Source: Osedax fenrisi | Taxonomy: Eukaryota > Annelida > Polychaeta > Sabellida > Siboglinidae | Assembly: GCA_964019155.1 (NCBI GenBank) | Contig: OZ025239.1 | Coordinates: 7,321,169-7,385,168, forward strand | Reading direction: 5' to 3' | Length of the DNA stretch: 64,000 nt | Part shown: piece after piece, positions 30,795-45,496 of the stretch | Layout of the letters: every line of letters starts with the position of its first letter | Numbering within the stretch: position 1 is the stretch's first letter | Position numbers and translations under genes: made by a program | The notes under the pieces: generated by a model | Seen by the model: only the letters and a program-made list of their open reading frames with translations | Database searches by the model: none | Told to the model about the DNA's origin: nothing

Positions 30795-31756
30795 AGTATC
30801 ACTGTGTTTATTTGTAGAAATATATTATCTTTTTTATTTAAATTTATAAACATATATTTAATATATATATACATATATATATATATATATTTCTACTAAC
30901 ATATATGTCTCACTTCGCAAATAAAATATTTAGGAAATCTTTGAATTTCAACTATTCACTAGATTTTTGTATTATAATTACCGTAATAATAATATATTTA
31001 TCCACTAAGTGCATGAATCATGATACTCCCATTAATGGTTCCAATTAGTAATGTCTGTCTAAGCTCCACACATACATGCATAAAAAATGACTCACCAGTT
31101 ATCAATAGTTGTACACTGCAATAGTATTCTAGTATATTGCTTTGTCTATTACATTCCTAGTTAGTTATTTAATAATACATCAATATCATATGTTGTCTAG
31201 CTATTAGATTATGCTTCAACGGAAGAGACTATATAATTCACTAGGAACACAACATATACATATATTATTACTACAGTTAATATTTATAATAATAAATTAA
31301 CATAAATATTTCCATCGTAATTATTATGATTTATATTAGATAAATGTTATAATCATTAATAAAATAAAGTGACTGACATTCATATCAATATTGTACGATA
31401 GGGATCAATTACATTATCATCTATGCCTAGACCTATTTATATTCAAATATCTAGTATCGATGACATTTCTATCAATTTATTATCATCTGATGTGTTATTA
31501 TAAATAGTACTGAAGCCTATGCCACACCAACATTTTACCTTGACAGATATCTTAATCCACATTACAATTTGGGTGCGGCACCCATATGTTCGCCAATGAT
31601 ATCCTTGACGATTCTATTTAGAAAAGTTTATAAATTCTCACGCGATATCTCTAAGCTAATAGCATAAACAAACATTTTATCACGTGAAACATTCGTGTTA
31701 TATTCTAATTAAATACAAATGTGCGTTTACGCTAGAAATCGCGAGATAACTTTAAA

Positions 31757-32065
31757 TCATATCCTCGATGATATCCTGATGATATCCTCTATGATATCCT
31801 CTATGATATCCACGTTGATATCCATGATGATATCCTCTATGATATCCTCGATGATATCCTCTATGATATCCTCTATGATATCCTCTATGATATCCTCTAT
31901 GATATCCATGATGATATCCACGGTGATATCCACGATAATATCCTCGATGATATCCTCTATGATATCCTCTATGATATCCACGTTGATATCCACGGTGATA
32001 TCCACGATGATATCCTCGATGATATCCTCTATGATATCCTCTATGATATCCACGTTGATATCCAC
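31757..32065 (+). repeat. 12-bp minisatellite carrying GATATC in every unit
   Basis: About 26 units of GATATCCTCTAT with variants (CCACGT, CCATGA, CCTCGA, CCACGG). Since 12 is a multiple of 3, both strands stay open for about 100 codons: ISSM-type repeats on plus and DIIE-type repeats on minus. Variant units recur in blocks, suggesting segmental duplication. No start context or flanking exon supports coding. Confidence 0.95.
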
Positions 32066-32461
32066 TAGGTAATGTTTGATGTGTCGTAGACTTAACTGGT
32101 ATACTAACAGGCTGAATCTCGTGAGTTAGCTATCGGCGCCTGACTATTTAATAGGTTCTACTTTAGTGTGTATGTATGTCTAGTACACCGTACACACCAT
32201 TAGAATGAAGCAGTTGCGTATATCACAGAGAATACATCTATAACAATATTACATTCACAACTAATAGTATAGAAACAATAAAATGTCACATTCTATTAAT
32301 AGTATACTCTATATATACTTAACAATTCTTAACAATGCTTAACAATGCCTAACAATGCTGAGTAATGCGTTGATATGTCAACTTCTAAATGTTAATATTT
32401 GTAATAAATTAAGTACTTAAACGAGTACATTGTTATATGGTCAGACATTTGACATGACACG

Positions 32462-32516
32462 CCCATCGATGTAAAGAAAGTGGATAAACAATAGATGCAC
32501 GCAGTGCATGTAAAAT
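32462..32516 (+). repeat. Single arm of the GATATAAAGAAAGT-type MITE
   Basis: CCATCGATGTAAAGAAAGTG followed by GATAAACAAT and GCAGTGCATGTAAAA resembles the right arm of the element at 14101-14600 in reverse complement. Confidence 0.45.
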
Positions 32517-32552
32517 ATATATACAAGAATTTAACTATTTTCGATAACTTAA

Positions 32553-33217
32553 GGGGATCCCGCACATAACACGCAATTTGTCAATTTCGTGTATAAATAG
32601 ATAGGAAAAACATAGGTCCACTAAAAACAATAGAACTGATATTCTATTCATTCAATTGACCTAATTTTTTTTGTAATGTATTCATAACATATACATGCAT
32701 AGGAAAATAGAAAGTTATTTTTAATATTATTATTTATTATATTATATATATCTAAATTAAAAATTAGCGATACTAAAATGATGGTATTTCTATAGAAATT
32801 TTCATTTTATACAATGAATTCTATACATTTTATAAATTATCTCTCTATTTTATTATTCACGTAATTAAATTCTATATGAATCAAAAAAAATTAATATTAT
32901 AATTATAATAGTGTTTATGTTCTATATTTTTGAATGCACATACCTAGCGCGAAATAATTATTCTGAGAAAACAGCGTTTGAAGTTTGACAGCATAAAAAT
33001 GTAATATTGAATAGTATATAATATAGCATCATCTTATCGTCACAAAACACATTTGTATGCCATTTCTAGACTGAATTCATGTCTAATTTTTTTACAGATA
33101 CTAAAAAACACTACATTAAGTATTATTATGTAATAAAAAAAATATAAAAATAAATAAATTATCATCACTTTAAATGTGTAACATTTAAAACATTACATTT
33201 CATACACACAAATCCCC
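32553..33217 (+). mobile_element. TTAA-flanked non-autonomous element, copy d
   Basis: TTAA-GGGGATCCCGCACAT at the left and ACACACAAATCCCC-TTAA at the right. It shares with copy c the block CCTAGCGCGAAATAATTATT, TATTCTATTCATT near the left and TTTCTAGACTG near the right. Confidence 0.75.
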
Positions 33218-34699
33218 TTAACAAAATGGCTTCTGCGATTTGCATTAGTCATATTATATAGGTTGATAACATAGTATGATTCCCTTAAATATAGAAGTTA
33301 CTTCTATCTATATCTATGGATTTAGAATATAATTATATATGTCTATATGTCAATATAAGACATATATGTTAATAAAATAGTATGGTATCTTCAATTTATA
33401 TACAAAAAAAAACAACAAATGATGATGACTATTGATATGTTGTCTTTTATTTGTAGTACCGATAATATTTAAGATCTTAATAAATGTTATATAATACATT
33501 AGATATAATATTCTATTCATTTTATAATCATATTAATATATCTTGTATAAAGAAAATGTAGTTTGTTACATATTAATACATAAATATATATATATATATT
33601 AAATTTGAAATAAGTTTAAAAAACGATATTCTAATGACACTATAAAAAGATTGCTTATTTCCAATTAAAACTGGATTCGGTACACAAAAATATATGTAAT
33701 GAAATTAAATTGAAAAGATTGAAATGTTCATATTGATTGTATGACATTGATCTAAAGATCAGTGCATTTGTGAGTATTTACAATATTACTTTTACATTTT
33801 AAATTACACTTAAATATCATTTGTTATTTCCGTGATAATATCTAAAGCAAAGTAATTTAATTTTAAATTTTGTAATTTATCATATTTAATTAATTTTTAC
33901 GAAAGTCTATTTTATTTTTTTAAATTAATAATTTCTAACTTATAGTAATGAATGATTAGAAAAATTGTATTGATCAACACCATACATTTATTATTACATA
34001 ATTTAAAATATAGATATAGAAATATAACAGCTGTGAATTGTCCGGCTCATATATTATATAATTTAGTTTATTCAAATGACTTCTTATAATTCTGCAATTT
34101 CCAACTATCCAAACTAGAATTTAGTGATATCTACTAAATATTTATCCATAATCTCCTTTATTACATTAACCTGATCATACCTATAGAATGCTGTTTTATT
34201 TCTCCTTTATATCCATTAAATATCTATTACTAAAAATAATTTATTTTTGTAATCATAATTTTTATATTTCCATTCTTATTGATTATTACCATTACTTTAC
34301 TTCTGATACCTATTCGCAACCGATGAATCATGCTTACCTAACAATGACTCACAACTCACACAGTTCCGCTGATTCCGATAAACATCGTCGTGGTCGCCTT
34401 CAAGCTCGTGTTCGGATGAAACCCTCCCCCAGACTTATATTTAATAACGTGATATATTGTACGCGATACGTACGCTACTCTCGTTAGTATATTCGCTGTG
34501 TTTCAAACCTTTCGTTTAGTATTATTACGTCGTCGTCGTATTTATTAAATATACAAATAAACAGTTATATATTTCCATTTCCGATTTATGAACACTAATG
34601 TAATATACACGAAATTCTATGATCTATACGGAAATAGAACATCAAGAAACGTGTACAATCGATCCCGTATGCTCGTATTTGTTGATAATATATGTTACT

Positions 34700-34705
34700 T
34701 TTATT
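34700..34705 (-). terminator. Candidate polyadenylation signal of the FReD gene
   Basis: AATAAA on the minus strand about 155 bases past the stop codon. Other AATAAA-like sites lie further downstream near 34540, so the cleavage site is not certain. Confidence 0.45.
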
Positions 34706-34857
34706 ATTAAAATATTACTGACTACTTAAGATTAAAGTGAGAGTTGCATCGTTCGTTAGTTAATGATAAAACAACGGTGTAACCGAATGTAAGTATTATA
34801 TAACAGTATCTATGTGTCTAGCTTAGCCAATCTTAGTGCTGCGCGACGCTACGTCGT

Positions 34858-34969
34858 TCATTTCATCCTGGATATCTTCATCTCGACGCGCTTCAGCGAG
34901 TAGAACTCGGACACCTTCCACGTGTACCAGACTACGCCGTCAGCGAAGTTATCCGATGTGTGCGCGTAC
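34858..34969 (-). CDS. FReD exon 5: C-terminus and stop
   Basis: It encodes FADGVVWYTWKVSEFYSLKR and VEMKI, matching G..W..WKG..YSLK...MKIR at the end of fibrinogen domains, followed by SRMK and TGA at 34858. Acceptor is aacacAG. Confidence 0.95.
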
Positions 34970-36216
34970 CTGTGTTCGAGTGAGGTCTTAGTCATCAGTG
35001 ATACGCTAGATAGCTCGGACTCCCGATATCTCGTACATTTCACTATTGTTTTACGTTGTACGCGTGTAAACGTATGTAAGAACGATGTAATGTGGCACAC
35101 ACATTAGCTGGGACACCGCGAGTTGACTGTCTGTTGAATTTTTATATTAACAATAATAAATAATTAAATATTTTAAATAATGACAAATTTAAATCTATAC
35201 TTAATTAAACATAGATAACATATTCGTTAAACAGTTATGTATTCACAATCATCATACGCGTATGCCTATTGTATTGTTATTATAATCAATAATAATAATA
35301 TTGATTAGAAATGTGTTGTTTGTTTTCTGTTTCATTATCTATATATTCATTATCTATTTATAACATCAATATTTTCCTCCTAAATGGCTTCACAATAAGC
35401 TATAGCACATATATTCTGTTGTTTCGCCGCCCATTATACCCGTACACCATCTAAATAACCGTATGTAATGATGCTATTGTGACAAGCATACTGAGAGGGA
35501 TGAATCTATGCATTGAATGCAGTCTATCGTACTAAGATCTATATCGCATAGCTAGTAAGCGAGCAGTACCCAGCGAATGCTGCTGACATCGCCAGTACGT
35601 ACATTATTCACCATCCGATGGGGATAAGTGATGACTCACCGATGATGTACTTTAATGTAAACAATGAAACATTCGATATTGAGCGCGTTCCGATGTCGTG
35701 TGGTTTAATAAAACTGATATTATGAAGATGTTATTGAATATTTCGAGGATGTTATCTTATAAAATAATGATATTCCGAGGATATTTTGAAGGGTAACCAG
35801 TGATATCGTGAGAAATAGGATTGATATCTCGCGTGGTGCGGTGATTTCACTCGCGCAGTGTAAATTCTACTATTTATAAATTCTACTATTTACACTAATA
35901 TACATATTAGCACGCGAACTGGTATCGCCGTGAGACAGTGTGCGGTGTTTACTGGGTACGCGTGCACCTAACGATATACGTACCATCCCGAGTTACGGTA
36001 TACTCCGTTAAGATTAGCCGAGTAGCAGCTGTTGAACCACCACCCGGAGTTGTTGTCGAGGGCGCAGTTTCTTCTGTGAAGGTCGTTGTCTTTGTCTTTT
36101 GTACTGAACGACATTCCGTCGTGGTAACTCAACGAGTCGCCTGTAATTCAATGTTTACGATGTAGATACATCTTTATTGGGGATTTTGTAATTCATTCTT
36201 ATATATACTGTATATA

Positions 36217-36263
<47 letters not shown>

Positions 36264-39200
36264 TGAATTGAAAATGGTTTATTGAGTACATACAAAGCAA
36301 TACAATTCCTGCTCGAAGGAGAGTAGCAGAGATTATCTCTTAAGCTCACAAAAATGGTAGTCTCCATTACATACGTAGACATAGATCTATATTAGAAAAT
36401 TAATCTATAACATATAGGTAAAATAAAATGCAGACTAATGTAGCTTATTTTACAACATAAATACAATGAAATATATTTTAATATTAACATTTATATGTAT
36501 ACAATGGTATTATAATACAATACATATTGATTATATAATATGTTGTCATTTAAAAATACACCAAATGAGTATACTATAATATATACTGTACTAGAGTATA
36601 CTGAGTATAGTATGACAAATAATCAATGAAATATATAAATCTTAATATCCGTTATTATATGTTATCAAACAAATTATTTTAATATAAATTTAATATAATC
36701 GATTTAAAAAATATAATAGTTTACAATTAAAATGTAATAGTATTATTTTTTCAATTCATAATAAATGTAAAAAGATTATCTTATAGTCAATTAATCTATT
36801 CTTTGAATAATGCTGGGTTTAAAAATCCTAACACTAAAACCTAGGGATGTAAACGGATACCTGTGTATACCCGAGTATCAGTGAATTGTATGAAATGCAG
36901 GTATTTTATGCATTTGTTTGTGCATGGCTTTTAAAAGGCCTTCTTAATCCTCTGAAGATATAGGAGACCTGCTACATATAACTCTCTGCACAGTGTGGAG
37001 GGGGTTACAATAGTATATTCCATAACTGGTATTTTATTAGTTTATTTATTATTTATAAATATATATATATATATAATATCACAATGGAAAAACGAAACAA
37101 TGATTTGGAAGATTAAGTAAAGTTAGTTCAACGATTAGTGTATCTTATCTTAATGTTAAGGGAGGAGCACCATTCATAATTAGTACATTATTATAAATCC
37201 AATAAAAGTAAGTGTACAATTTAAATATATTAACTTATGTTAATACTACGTTAACTATGTTAATATTACTATTACTATTCAATCGAAATATATTCACCAC
37301 AAAATCAAATTTAAAAATGAAATTTATACAAAATAATTATTTGCATGGTGTATTACACCTTATTAATATTCATAGATAAAAATATTAAACAAATTTAATT
37401 TATATTCTCTTTTTATTATATGAAATAACCTATAACCTATTATATGTATACGGTAATTCTTAAGTTAATAATACATTTATTTAGAAACATGAAACCAAAA
37501 TATTTATCTATACACAAAATTTAGTTTTATTTATTTCGAAACATTTGTAAATTATTTTCAAATATTTTGCAAAATTCGTGTTTTATTTAAAGAAAAATTA
37601 AAAAATTTGAGCTTTATTTGTAAATGGTTTTCGTAAAATTTTCGAAAGTCATTTTCAAATTATTTGTGTAAATTATTTTCAAATATTTTACAAACTGCAT
37701 GTTTTATTTTCAAAGAAAATACAGAAATTTAAAACTTTGTAAATTATTTACAATAATTTTCAATATTCGTAAATAAATTACAAACATTTTCTAACAAATT
37801 TCAAATAATTGTTTACTGTGTAGGTTATATATAGAAGGAGGCTCTATATTATTATAATTTCCCATGATAGGTATGGGTTAAATATTAGCAGTTAATGTAA
37901 TATAATAGTGGAAACAATGCGACTATTGTATTACATAATTATTGTATACTTGAATATGCTGTAGATCCTATCATGAATCATCATGACTAACTATTATACC
38001 TGATACGTTTAGGTCAATGAGGGTAATTATTGAATGACTAATTAATACACTATATTATTTAGTTTATTAAGAAACGCCTACTTTCTTGTATTTTAATTCC
38101 CGGATAATGTAGATTATAATGAATAAGAACATTTACATTATAGCTATGACTAGATAATAGTAAGTTAATTAACTTAATATGTTACTCTACATTTTTACAT
38201 TCTTCGGTTTTCGGACTGCGAACTGTACTTATAAAGCAATCGACCGTCCATATAGAAGTTAATGTTTCAGATTAAATGTTTTCAGTAGTTTCTTGAAGTG
38301 TGTTATATATCAATGAAAAGTAAATTCCACATACATTACTTTGGATGTGTAGTTATGAATATATTACTTATTAATGTATTGCTGATTGAAATAAATTGTA
38401 TATCCGAAATAAATATTTTTAAAATATGTAGATATCCATAGAGAATGAAGACATTTCTTTATTCTACATGAATATATCTATAGCTTTATAGAATGGTAAT
38501 AAGGCAGGTAAAAATGTATTATTTGTGAAATATGTTAAGTATCTTTGTAATATGAATACACTTCCGGTCGATACATATTATATCATCTCATACATATACA
38601 CGCATAGGTATAATATACATATATTAATATATCATAAATAACTTACATTATTAAAATATAAACAATAATATTAGGTTATGATTAGTGCGACTATATGGTC
38701 AACATATAGGTGATACCGTTGCATTTTGTAAGGGTAACTACCCCTACTATTATTTTGTGCCCCTTTCCCACTTTTAATTTTTGCCCTCACAAAATCAGAT
38801 GTTTTCATAATCAATTTCATCATATATTTTTAATATGACTATAGTACCCTCCCAGTAAGTAAAGTAATCAGTGATAGTGGTTAGATTATAGTTTGATCAT
38901 CATGTGGATTGTGATTAACTGATCACAATATGATAGGTCTATATAGTCCTACGACAGGTCAAAAGCCTTATCACAGTTCTCTCATTTGTTTAGTACCAAT
39001 TAGGGACGCTAGAACGATGGTGTGTATGTAGGCCTTACATTGTAGGGGGGACCAACCAATCAAAATAAATGTTGTGGTAAAAAGTGGGGGTAGGGACCAA
39101 TACATAGGAAGTCCCCCTAGATTTTAAAGTGGGGGGGGGGGCATATCCCCCCCTGTCCACCCCCTTGTTGCAGCGCCCCTAGTACCGATCAGTAGGACTT

Positions 39201-40716
39201 GTATCATATTAGATATTTGTTCATATATAATTGTTATACATACCTACTTATTTTTAGAATTTGCCCACTCCCATACATTCAAATCCAAAAATGCACTGGG
39301 TGATATGTATATGTGTGTGTATATGTCACACATACACACATATAATATGTGTACATAAGTATAGCTATGTATCGTTATATAAGCGATATACTTTGAATAT
39401 CTAAATATGTGCTAGCATATTAATGTCTATATGCATTATAATAACCACACCAAAGATTTTGCGAAGCATTGCGAAGCTTTGGAAAATCTTTGAACACACA
39501 CACATATATATATATAATTTAACTGCCTGCGTGGCTCAGTTGGCTAAGGCGTCAGAAACACAAGCAGTAGGACAGGATCATTAATTCATTTTATAAAATG
39601 GGTCTTAAAATATTATTTAGAAGTGATCTTATATAATTGTGTATAAATAAATGATCGGCTCTTGTTAAAAACATTGAGTTATCGTGAAATCTGTGTGAAA
39701 ACTTCATCTAATTTCCTGGATGGGGGAAAGGACTCCACCAAATAAAATAATAATAACAATAACAACAATATATATATATATAGGATATGACATTGATAAC
39801 ATTTTATAACTTAGAATACTATACTAGTCACGAGTAGGTTAATAATGCTAATTATGATGTGGTGTTTGTAGTAGGTCAGGTGGACACATGGACACATGGA
39901 CAGTTGATACATCACTAGTATATACTCCCAGCTAACAGTAAGAGCAGCATAATAGCAGCATAACAGCATATATTATAACCTCAAATGTTTACATTGTGCT
40001 ATTATGCTGCCATTATGCTGCTATTAAATGTATATTATCCTGCTATTAATGTATCATGCTATTACTCTGCTGTTATGCTGCTATTATGCTGCTTTTACTG
40101 TTAGCTGGACTACAACGCCTGTCCACGCTTAAAACACCGCAGCCCACATGACTAACCGGCATCTCCCTTATGCTTGTGAATGTGCAGCTTGTAGTTGTCT
40201 ATCTCAGAGTCGATACGGAAGTTATCGTAGTCGGCGAACACCTTCCATCCTGACCAGTCCCACATATCTATGCGGAGTCTGTAGGTACCCTGTTTACTGT
40301 GTGCGGTGTGGCGGTGGGTGGTCAGTGTGTGTGAGTGTGTGTGAGTGTGTGGTCAGTGTGTGTGCGTCAGTGTGTGTGTATGTGAGTGTGTGCGTGTGTG
40401 AGTGTGTGTGTGTGCGTGTGTGTGAGTGTATGTAGTGTGCGTGTGTGAGTGTGTGTGTGAACGTCAGTGTGTGTGAGTGTGTGTGTGAACGTCAGTGTGT
40501 GTGAGTGTGTGTGAGTGTGTGGTCAGTGTGTGTGCGTCAGTGTGTATGTGAGTGTGTGCGTGTGAGTGAGAGTGAGAGTGTGTGTGTATGAGTGAGTGTG
40601 TGTGTATGTGTGCGTGAGTGTGAGTGTATGTAGTGAGCGTGTGTGAGTGTGTGTGTGAGTGTGTGTGCGCGAGTGTGTGCGTGTAAGTGTGAATGTGTGT
40701 GTGAGTGTGTGTATCT

Positions 40717-40759
<43 letters not shown>

Positions 40760-41002
40760 TATTAACTATGTAACCTGATTAAATGAATGAGATCATTTCC
40801 AGCCCAAAGTTCACCGTAAGGATTACCAAATCCAAATTTATAATCCACCCAATTTTTGTTAAAATTTGTACTGCCATCTATTCTTCTTTGTATAATGATC
40901 CATCCACTGAAATATACAGAATGTTATCCACTGGTATATATCATCGATATAAAGAATTTTACTTTCTTTATATCGATGGTATATATATGTGAAATGTAAA
41001 AT

Positions 41003-41037
<35 letters not shown>

Positions 41038-42871
41038 GAAAGTCACCGATTACCGACCCCCTCTCATATCTCAGTAACTATAAGATATATCAAAAAATTA
41101 TAAATTATAAATTATTATTAATGATAAATATGAATAAGTATATTGTTTTACAAAATATTCAATCCTACAATTGTTATTTGATAAAATGTTATATTCTGAT
41201 TTTACTTTTTAAACATTTGAATAATAACTTTTTTTAAGTCCTTGTAAATACTTTATTAAAGGAAAACGTAATACTGCACACAATATTGTAGATCAATAAC
41301 ATTTTTATAAATATTATAAAAATAATTTAATTTAAATAACTACTAACCAAAATATCTTAATTATAGCAACCCATATGATTTTCAAAATACCGATCCCCTA
41401 AATTACCTTAAAACCGACTCCATGTGATTTATAATATCCAATAAAAATAGATCAGTATTATACTTTAAAATATATCATAAGTTGTTTGTGTATCATTGAT
41501 ATAGATTAAGGATTCATGATTCCATTCGATTATATACATACTGATTAATAACTAAATATTAAATAATAATATATACTATTATAATATAATTACTATAAAG
41601 ATTAAATTTAAATTTAATATTATAATATCGTATACGATTAAACATAAATTCTATAAAAAATAAGTACGTGCATGTTATAATTAATTATATTTATGAATAT
41701 CTACTATGTTGATTGGATATTATAATACTAACATTATTTATACCACGATTATTTTAGGGGGTCGTTAATAGGAGAAGGGGGTCGGTATTAGGAACATGTA
41801 TCCGATTACTGACCCCCCTGTTTATTCTTGTAAATATAATTATATCAAAAATTTAAAATAGCCACATTATTCATTGCCATAATATTGCCGTATTTACAAA
41901 ATTTCAAATAAATATATTTAATATTGAATAAGTTATTACAAATAATCATTTAAGTATCGGTAACCGCAGACTTTCCCCTATAGTTGATAGTAACAATGCT
42001 AGTGATAATGATGCTACTCGCCTACTTACGTACATAACTCCCGTTACCTATAAGTCTGTACGTCACGTAACCTTCCGTTAAGCATCTCGCAGTAAACGTT
42101 TTCCGCGAACGCAGCTCCGGTCGGTTGTATCTGATATATGGAGTTAGTTCTTCCTCCTTCCTTGTAGATCTCGTCGCAATCTACATTAGTTAGCATTAAG
42201 GTCTCTATAGTGTTCATTAATATATAGTCTGGGGTCTATGGCTCAATGGGACAACCAAAAGCTAGTAAGCCAGAGGTCCCGTATTCGACTCCAGGCATTC
42301 TTGTTCTTATCTAGTTTATCAATAACTTAATAAACGATATATTGTTTAAATTTGAATCAAAACACACACACACAAAATGTTACTATTTGTATTGTATTTT
42401 CCGGGGCCCCTCACAGTTATTTATAACATGTATAAGTCTGTGACTTATCGAGGGGTCCGTTTGTATCCGTTATTTGTATCGTATTCAATATATATATATA
42501 TATGTATGAGATTTCAATAAATAAATAGTATTATTATATAGCCTATATATAGCCTATATATCCTATATATAGCATGTATATAGCCTATATGCTACATAAT
42601 AAGTATACGTATGATAAATAGTAATTTAAATTAAAACCCAAAAGTAAACCAACTCCAAAATCCCAGGAGGGTTAAGCCAATATTTGCTTTTTTACATCAC
42701 ATCATCCCATTATGTATATTAGTAAAATGTATGTTTAATAAAACGCGATATATATACACCTATATAGTACATATTATATATTATATATCAAATCCAAACC
42801 TAAATAAAAACTTAACAACTAAACACTTACTCAAAATACATTCTTTTCATTATAAAATATAACTACTTAAT

Positions 42872-42918
<47 letters not shown>

Positions 42919-45075
42919 ATACATATTTTATTGAATACGAAATTAATTTAAAACACGTGATTATTAAATAATATTATAACATTTGATAGTTGTATCGGGG
43001 AGTATAAAATTCATAAAATGTTATTAAACATGTGGTTTTTAAGCTATACTATATCAATATATATATGTATATATTAGTTATATATTGGTGAATATATAAT
43101 ATACTATTTAAACTGTATTATGGTGTTCCTCGAGGTTCTATCCTCTCGCCAATCATCTTAGCGATTTACCTACTACCCCTATCAATTATACGAAATAACT
43201 TCCCCAATGTTCACTACACACTCTATGCCGACGACATTAAATTACACTCCGAAACCACAAATTCTACTGAATTACAATTCTGCATGGATACTTTGCATTA
43301 CTGGCTAACATCTAACCACTTACAACTTAACGCTACTAAATCTGAAATACTAAACATTAACTCTAACTCAAACTTAGACACATTTTCCAATACTCTAAAT
43401 CGACTCCTCACCACTCACTCCGTCTTCTACTGTTAACTATCTTGGGATTACCCTCAACCCAACATTAGACTCTGGTAATCATATCACTTAACTAATAAAG
43501 ACGACCGCGCACTTAAATCTATTTAAATATATATATGTGTGTGTGTATACAATATAAAACGTATACGCTATTTTGATTGGATACTATATTACAACAGTTA
43601 TATCTACCACGCGTATTATAGGAGATCGCTAATAGGACAATGGGTAGCTATACGCACATATATTGACAATTACCGACACCCTGATTATTGTTGTCAATAT
43701 AATTATATCGAACATTTAAAATAGTCAATTTATTTATTGCATTAATATTACTCTATAGAGTAATTATAATTACAATTACAAAATTTCAAATACATATATT
43801 GAATATTGGATAAATTATTACGAATATTCATTTATGTGTCGGTAATGGGAGACTTTCCTCTGTAGGGATATATACAGGGATATATATTTCCCCTATATAT
43901 ATAGTATATATATACTATTATTTAATATCATTATAATCTTGATTGATAGTTTACTAAACTGTATACACTGTATATATTATAATCTATATATGTCATAACA
44001 CATATCATAATAATGTATGCCAATATTCGGGATACGTGTGCTTCTCAATAGAATATACATTGTATATTATACAATCTATTATGAAAAAAACAAATGCAGT
44101 ATGTCATTATACAAGTATACAATTAGGTATATTATTGTTCTGTATAAGTAAATATCTATTAATATTTATATAGTATATATATATATATATATTATATATA
44201 ATATATAATCTATCTAATATATAACTATATAGTTACTATATCGCTATAACAACCTACAGTGAGAGAGTATATAGTTATATATTTGATAGATTATATATTA
44301 TATAGATTATATACTATATATAGTATATAATATATACAATAATTTTGCGAAGCATTTTCATTAGATAAATCTTTGCTATATATATATATTCTATATATAA
44401 TATCTAGATTCTAGATATATTCCTGGTGACACGTGATACGATGTTGACTTATTTACATATGTGCGGTAGAATTAACTAAGGACATGATAATATGACCCTA
44501 TTACATCAGCACGTCCTATATTTAATATTTTACCGTCTAAAATAGTACGTGAATATTTGAAACGGTGATAAAAAAACGTTTCATTAAGAGTGTTATTATT
44601 ATAATTGTATTTATTATTATATCAAGGCTATAGCCATTACATGAGGATGGGTTTATATTTTAGTTTGTATACAAACTAAAATATAAACCCTACATCACCT
44701 AACCCTCCATCACTAACCCTCCCTCACCTAACCCCCTACCTTACCTCACCAAACCCCCTCACCTAACCCTCCCTTACCAAACACCCCTCACCTAACCCTT
44801 CCTCACCTAACCCTCCCTCACATAACCCTCCCTCATTTAACCCTCCCTCACCTAACCCCCCTCACCTAACACTCCCTCACCTAACCCTCCCACACCTAAC
44901 CCTCCCTCGCTATCATCAGATATCAACACTAACACATCTGTTTGGCACATGCGTTCACGCTTACACACACGTACTTACACATCCATACACACGCATACAT
45001 ACGCACGCATACATACACACGCAAATACATACCATTACATTATTGATATAGTACAGAATATCTTAATAATATATG

Positions 45076-45129
<54 letters not shown>

Positions 45130-45437
45130 AATTTCGATTATAAAATATCTTTAATCAAAAATTAATATATCAAAATTACGAATTAGTAATACCAATATAA
45201 ATGTTATCTTGATATACATATATGTGTTTATCGTATTATTATTGTCTGACCTTTGGGTATTGCAGTACTAATACGTTTATCATCGTATATTCGTCTGGGC
45301 GACGTCTTATTGTCTTTGTACATACCTTTTAGTTCACTTTCTAGTTCGGCGACACGATGTTGAAGTGAGTCATAGTCTGTTCCGCTTAAAGTAGACATGT
45401 GTACGTTAGGTGTATTGTTTGTGTATGTATATGTATT

Positions 45438-45496
<59 letters not shown>

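Larger units (their letters stand above)
30800..34699. other. Region between two convergent gene tails
   Basis: No gene recognised. It holds a 12-bp minisatellite (31757-32065), an arm of the GATATAAAGAAAGT MITE (32462-32516) and TTAA element copy d. A minus-strand open stretch at 34310-34440 has an acceptor-like start but matches no family known to me. Confidence 0.6.

Noticed and set aside
31719..32072. CRISPR-like regular repeat array
   Set aside because: Units are 12 bases with no unique spacers, in an intron-bearing eukaryotic sequence; it is a minisatellite.
34310..34440. Minus-strand open stretch including GDHDDVYRNQRNC downstream of the FReD stop
   Set aside because: No recognised family, no partner exon, and the FReD polyadenylation signal lies before it; support is too weak for a gene call.
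34922..36165. Plus-strand open frames at 34922-35107 and 35938-36165
   Set aside because: Antisense to FReD exons 5 and 4, which carry the fibrinogen signature.
39527..39600. Functional tRNA gene
   Set aside because: The A box is good but the B box and acceptor stem are missing, and the downstream body is shared with a second copy; it is a SINE.
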